Below, piece by piece: positions 61,456-64,000 of a stretch of DNA of 64,000 nucleotides; position 1 is the first letter of the stretch, and every line of letters begins with the position of its first letter. The notes under the pieces were generated by a model. That model ran no database searches, had not been told where the DNA came from, and saw only the letters and a list, made by a program, of their open reading frames with translations. The position numbers and the translations under genes were made by a program. This stretch comes from CAG-390 sp045546615 (GTDB lineage: Bacteria; Bacillota; Clostridia; Oscillospirales; CAG-272), in contig JAZQDD010000039.1 of NCBI GenBank assembly GCA_045546615.1, positions 1 through 64,000 on the forward strand, in the 5' to 3' direction.

Positions 61456-62691
61456 ATGAAAATACAAGTAATAAGTTATGAAAAAAGTATTAAATATGGT
61501 ATCGAACATAATTATACATATTCATCGCTAAATGAGCCGCGTGCGTTTGATGAATTTGATATAAACATTATTTCTTTGCAAACCGAGTGGTTATGGCGGT
61601 ATAATGTCAATAGACAATCCTCAATTAATGCAATTAAAGATTTTGATAGCCTACAAGTGTTAATTGGCGATGTAAAAAAATCAATTGTCATAATATGCTT
61701 TCCTCAAAACTATAGATATAAGTATTCTTATTCTGGTGGCAGTTATAATAGGTCAGAGCAATTAAAAGATATGATTCCTTACTTGAAAGATTATCTACAA
61801 CACCTTTTAGGGAATCGAAGCAGTTATGATTTGGTTTATGAGAATTCAACCACATCATGCAACAAATCCGAAATCAAAGCGGCATTTTATTTTAAAAACA
61901 TTCCAATCGCCGAAAAATCATTGACTGAAAGCAATGGTGGAAATCATATTACAACCGTAAAGCTCGATGCCAATATAATTCTCACAACTTTAGATATCTC
62001 TGATAGTAATGCACCCATTAGTGATCTGTTAAGTGCAATGGGATTAATCTACAGCAATAAAGATATTCCTGAATGGATGAATGATTATAGGTGCTTCGAT
62101 GATGCCGAACAAGAAATGCGTATAGAAGCAGCAAATGAGGAGATAGACAAGCAACAAAAGATTATTGATGAAGCCAAGGAAAAATTGGATAAAAACTTAT
62201 ACTACAAAAGCGTTCTATATACAAACGGTTCAGCTCTTGTGGAATCAGTTTTTGATATGTTAGAAAAAATGTTAGGTTGCGATTTGTCAGGCTTTGTTGA
62301 CAAAAAAGAAGAAGACTTTAAAATTATTTTACCAAAAGTTACTTTCATCGGTGAAATAAAAGGTATCGGTTCTAATGTTAAAAATGAAAATGTATCTCAG
62401 TTAGATCTTCATTGCCAAACATATCAAGATTATTTGGATACCGAGGGCTTAACAGAAAAAGTCAAGGGGATTTTAATCATCAATCCGTTAAGAAGTAAAC
62501 CTCCTAGAGACAGAGATGATGTACACGAAAAGCAGATAGAGCTTGCTAAACGCTACGGTAGCTTAATTATTACGACAGAAATTCTTTTGCTTTTATTTGA
62601 AGCATATCTCGCTGGAAAAGTTTCAAGTGAGAGAATTCTTGAATTATTTATTAGTGAAACAGGTTTGTTAACTGTTCCTGATTTTATTTAA
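61456..62691 (+). CDS. Coiled-coil protein with PD-(D/E)XK-like motif, embedded in the R-M operon
   Basis: A 411-residue protein with no recognised N-terminal family (1-210), a coiled coil (about 216-247) and a C-terminal alpha/beta domain (250-400). The strand pair IILPKVTFIGEIKG gives E300-x-K302, with D287 a fitting acidic partner and Q315 in the next helix, the pattern of PD-(D/E)XK nuclease folds. VKGILIINPL and SLIITTEILLLLFEAY resemble the later core strands of that fold. It is co-directional between the membrane gene and hsdR. Function is inferred only; nuclease activity is a hypothesis. Confidence 0.6.
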   Translation: MKIQVISYEKSIKYGIEHNYTYSSLNEPRAFDEFDINIISLQTEWLWRYNVNRQSSINAIKDFDSLQVLIGDVKKSIVIICFPQNYRYKYSYSGGSYNRSEQLKDMIPYLKDYLQHLLGNRSSYDLVYENSTTSCNKSEIKAAFYFKNIPIAEKSLTESNGGNHITTVKLDANIILTTLDISDSNAPISDLLSAMGLIYSNKDIPEWMNDYRCFDDAEQEMRIEAANEEIDKQQKIIDEAKEKLDKNLYYKSVLYTNGSALVESVFDMLEKMLGCDLSGFVDKKEEDFKIILPKVTFIGEIKGIGSNVKNENVSQLDLHCQTYQDYLDTEGLTEKVKGILIINPLRSKPPRDRDDVHEKQIELAKRYGSLIITTEILLLLFEAYLAGKVSSERILELFISETGLLTVPDFI

Positions 62692-62710
62692 GAACGATGG
62701 AGGTCCTATT

Positions 62711-64000
62711 ATGACCAACTTTGATTTCCTAAAAAACACCCCCGATTTTGATGCGTTTGCGGACGTGGCGATCTCGGCGGAGAAAATATTACATATTGAC
62801 GTGGACGCTTGCGTGCTGAATTGCCGCAGGGCAATGGAGTTTGCAGTCAAATGGATGTATTCCGTGGACCGCGATCTCGTCATGCCATATCAGGACAACC
62901 TCGTCAGCCTTATGAACGACGAAAAGTTCCGCGACATTATTGGCGCGGACGTCTGGAGGCGTATGGAATTTATCCGCAAGCTCGGCAACAATGCGGCTCA
63001 CGGCGGCAAAAAGGTGAGCCTCGAGCAAGCGGAGCTTTGCCTTGAAAACTTATTTGTTTTCCTTGACTGTGTGGCATATTTCTACGCTCCCGAATACACC
63101 GAGCAGCAGTTTGATAAGTCCTTGCTTGCGCTTACGGTGGACGAGGCTCTTTCCTTCGTTCCCGAAAACGATATCGATATTGCCAAGCTGATCGAGGAAA
63201 ACAAAGCGCTCAAGGATGAGCTTACTGCGCGACGCGCCGAACAGCAGCAGACCTACGTTCCCAAGCCGCTTGAGCTTTCGGAATACAAGACGAGAAAGAT
63301 ATACATCGACTTTATGCTTGCCGATGCGGGCTGGGTCGAGGGCAAGGATTGGGTTAACGAGGTAGAGCTTCACGGCATGCCCAACGCAAGCGGTGTAGGC
63401 TACGCCGACTACGTTCTCTATGGCGACGACGGTAAGCCCCTCGCGGTTCTTGAAGCGAAGCGCACCTGTATGGACGTTTCAAAGGGCAGACAGCAGGCGA
63501 AGCTGTATGCCGACCTGTTAGAGCAGAAATACGGTCGCAGACCTATCATTTTCCTCTCCAACGGCTTTGATACGCACGTTTGGAATGATAAATACTACCC
63601 CGAGCGCAAGGTTGCGTCTGTTTACTCAAAGCGCGACCTTGAAAAGCTTTTCAATCTGCACACGATGCGTGCAAGCCTCAAAAACGTGGTGGTTGACAAG
63701 CACATTGCGGGACGCTACTATCAAGAGGCTGCTATTAAGGCTGTTTGTGAGGCGTTTGACAAAAAGAATCGCCGCAAGGCGCTTCTCGTTATGGCAACGG
63801 GCTCGGGCAAGACGAGAACGGTCATTGCTCTTTGCAAGGCGTTGCTTGATCACGGTTGGGTAAAGAATATTCTGTTCCTTGCCGACCGCAATTCGCTCGT
63901 CACGCAGGCAAAGCGCGCCTTTGCCAATATGCTTCCCGACCTTTCTGTAACCAATCTTTGCGAGGATAAGGCGAACTTTGATTCCCGATGCGTATTCTCA
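62711..64000 (+). CDS. hsdR: Type I restriction endonuclease subunit, N-terminal part
   Basis: The frame runs from ATG 62711 (GGAGGT at 62699-62704) to the window edge, 430 codons without a stop. An N-terminal DUF4145-type helical domain (about 10-125, with RKLGNNAAHGG) and a coiled coil precede the nuclease domain with D233, E248 and K250 (YADYVL ... LAVLEAKRT). The helicase domain begins with MATGSGKTRT near 361 and the next strand ILFLADRNSLV. The ATP-dependent translocase cuts unmethylated DNA. The gene continues beyond the window. Confidence 0.95.
   Translation, partial: MTNFDFLKNTPDFDAFADVAISAEKILHIDVDACVLNCRRAMEFAVKWMYSVDRDLVMPYQDNLVSLMNDEKFRDIIGADVWRRMEFIRKLGNNAAHGGKKVSLEQAELCLENLFVFLDCVAYFYAPEYTEQQFDKSLLALTVDEALSFVPENDIDIAKLIEENKALKDELTARRAEQQQTYVPKPLELSEYKTRKIYIDFMLADAGWVEGKDWVNEVELHGMPNASGVGYADYVLYGDDGKPLAVLEAKRTCMDVSKGRQQAKLYADLLEQKYGRRPIIFLSNGFDTHVWNDKYYPERKVASVYSKRDLEKLFNLHTMRASLKNVVVDKHIAGRYYQEAAIKAVCEAFDKKNRRKALLVMATGSGKTRTVIALCKALLDHGWVKNILFLADRNSLVTQAKRAFANMLPDLSVTNLCEDKANFDSRCVFS

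Noticed and set aside
1..64000. CRISPR array, complete insertion sequence, rRNA or intact tRNA genes
   Set aside because: No regularly spaced direct repeats, transposase frames, rRNA segments or complete cloverleaf sequences were noticed when reading both strands.

Overview
The window reads as chromosome of a Gram-positive, moderately low-GC member of the Clostridia (Oscillospirales- or Christensenellales-like, probably host-associated). This rests on LPXTG pilins with sortases, ArgR, a class A RNase P RNA, strong TTGACA/TATAAT promoters with AGGAGG ribosome sites, and Firmicutes-style gene order. No species can be named from the sequence alone.

Region 1 (1-13.4 kb) is housekeeping. The tail of an ABC exporter converges with an M50-type membrane protease and a four-helix membrane protein. 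A long plus-strand operon follows: nusB, a TsaD-like gene, xseA-xseB, ispA, tlyA, nadK, argR, recN, argS, a YebC-family regulator and a polysaccharide flippase. Region 2 (13.5-26.5 kb) is a purine operon behind a ZTP (pfl) riboswitch with an overlapping terminator: purE, a PurF homologue without the catalytic N-terminal Cys, purM, a formate/nitrite-family channel, purN, an archaeal-type IMP cyclohydrolase (PurO), a stand-alone AICAR transformylase, purD, one-chain purL and fhs. Formate channel, formate-THF ligase and the two formyl-transferring steps thus lie together. Region 3 (26.6-35.3 kb) is amino-acid synthesis: dapA-dapB-lysA behind a lysine riboswitch, then argC-argJ-argB-argD-argF from its own promoter, with ArgR encoded 23 kb upstream.

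Region 4 (35.4-44.2 kb) is mixed: an HD hydrolase, a minus-strand xerC-like/mutS-like/SDR group, rnpB on the minus strand with its promoter, a metallo-beta-lactamase-fold plus serine-hydrolase pair, and an Fe-S aldo/keto reductase followed by a flavin-type PPOX protein. Region 5 (44.4-53.1 kb) is a sortase-pilus locus: coiled-coil protein, dedicated signal peptidase I, 1137-residue LPATG adhesin, LPETG major pilin, class C sortase, a second pilin with a PPQTG-type signal, and a sortase-like gene that is frameshifted and also lacks recognisable catalytic residues.

Region 6 (53.3-56.2 kb, minus strand) holds an XRE-type regulator and a LytTR regulator operon (LytTR, DUF3021-like, membrane protein, ATC-hydrolase family). 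Region 7 (56.2-64 kb) starts with about 1 kb of debris: repeated hairpins, a short piece resembling a tRNA/tmRNA 3' end with its terminator, and a small orphan ORF. A defence operon follows, with a strong promoter beside a 34-bp palindrome: fic, hsdM, hsdS, an AT-rich pair of unknown genes (a two-helix membrane protein and a coiled-coil protein with a PD-(D/E)XK-like motif), then hsdR, cut by the window edge. This embedded pair is the best candidate for something undescribed.
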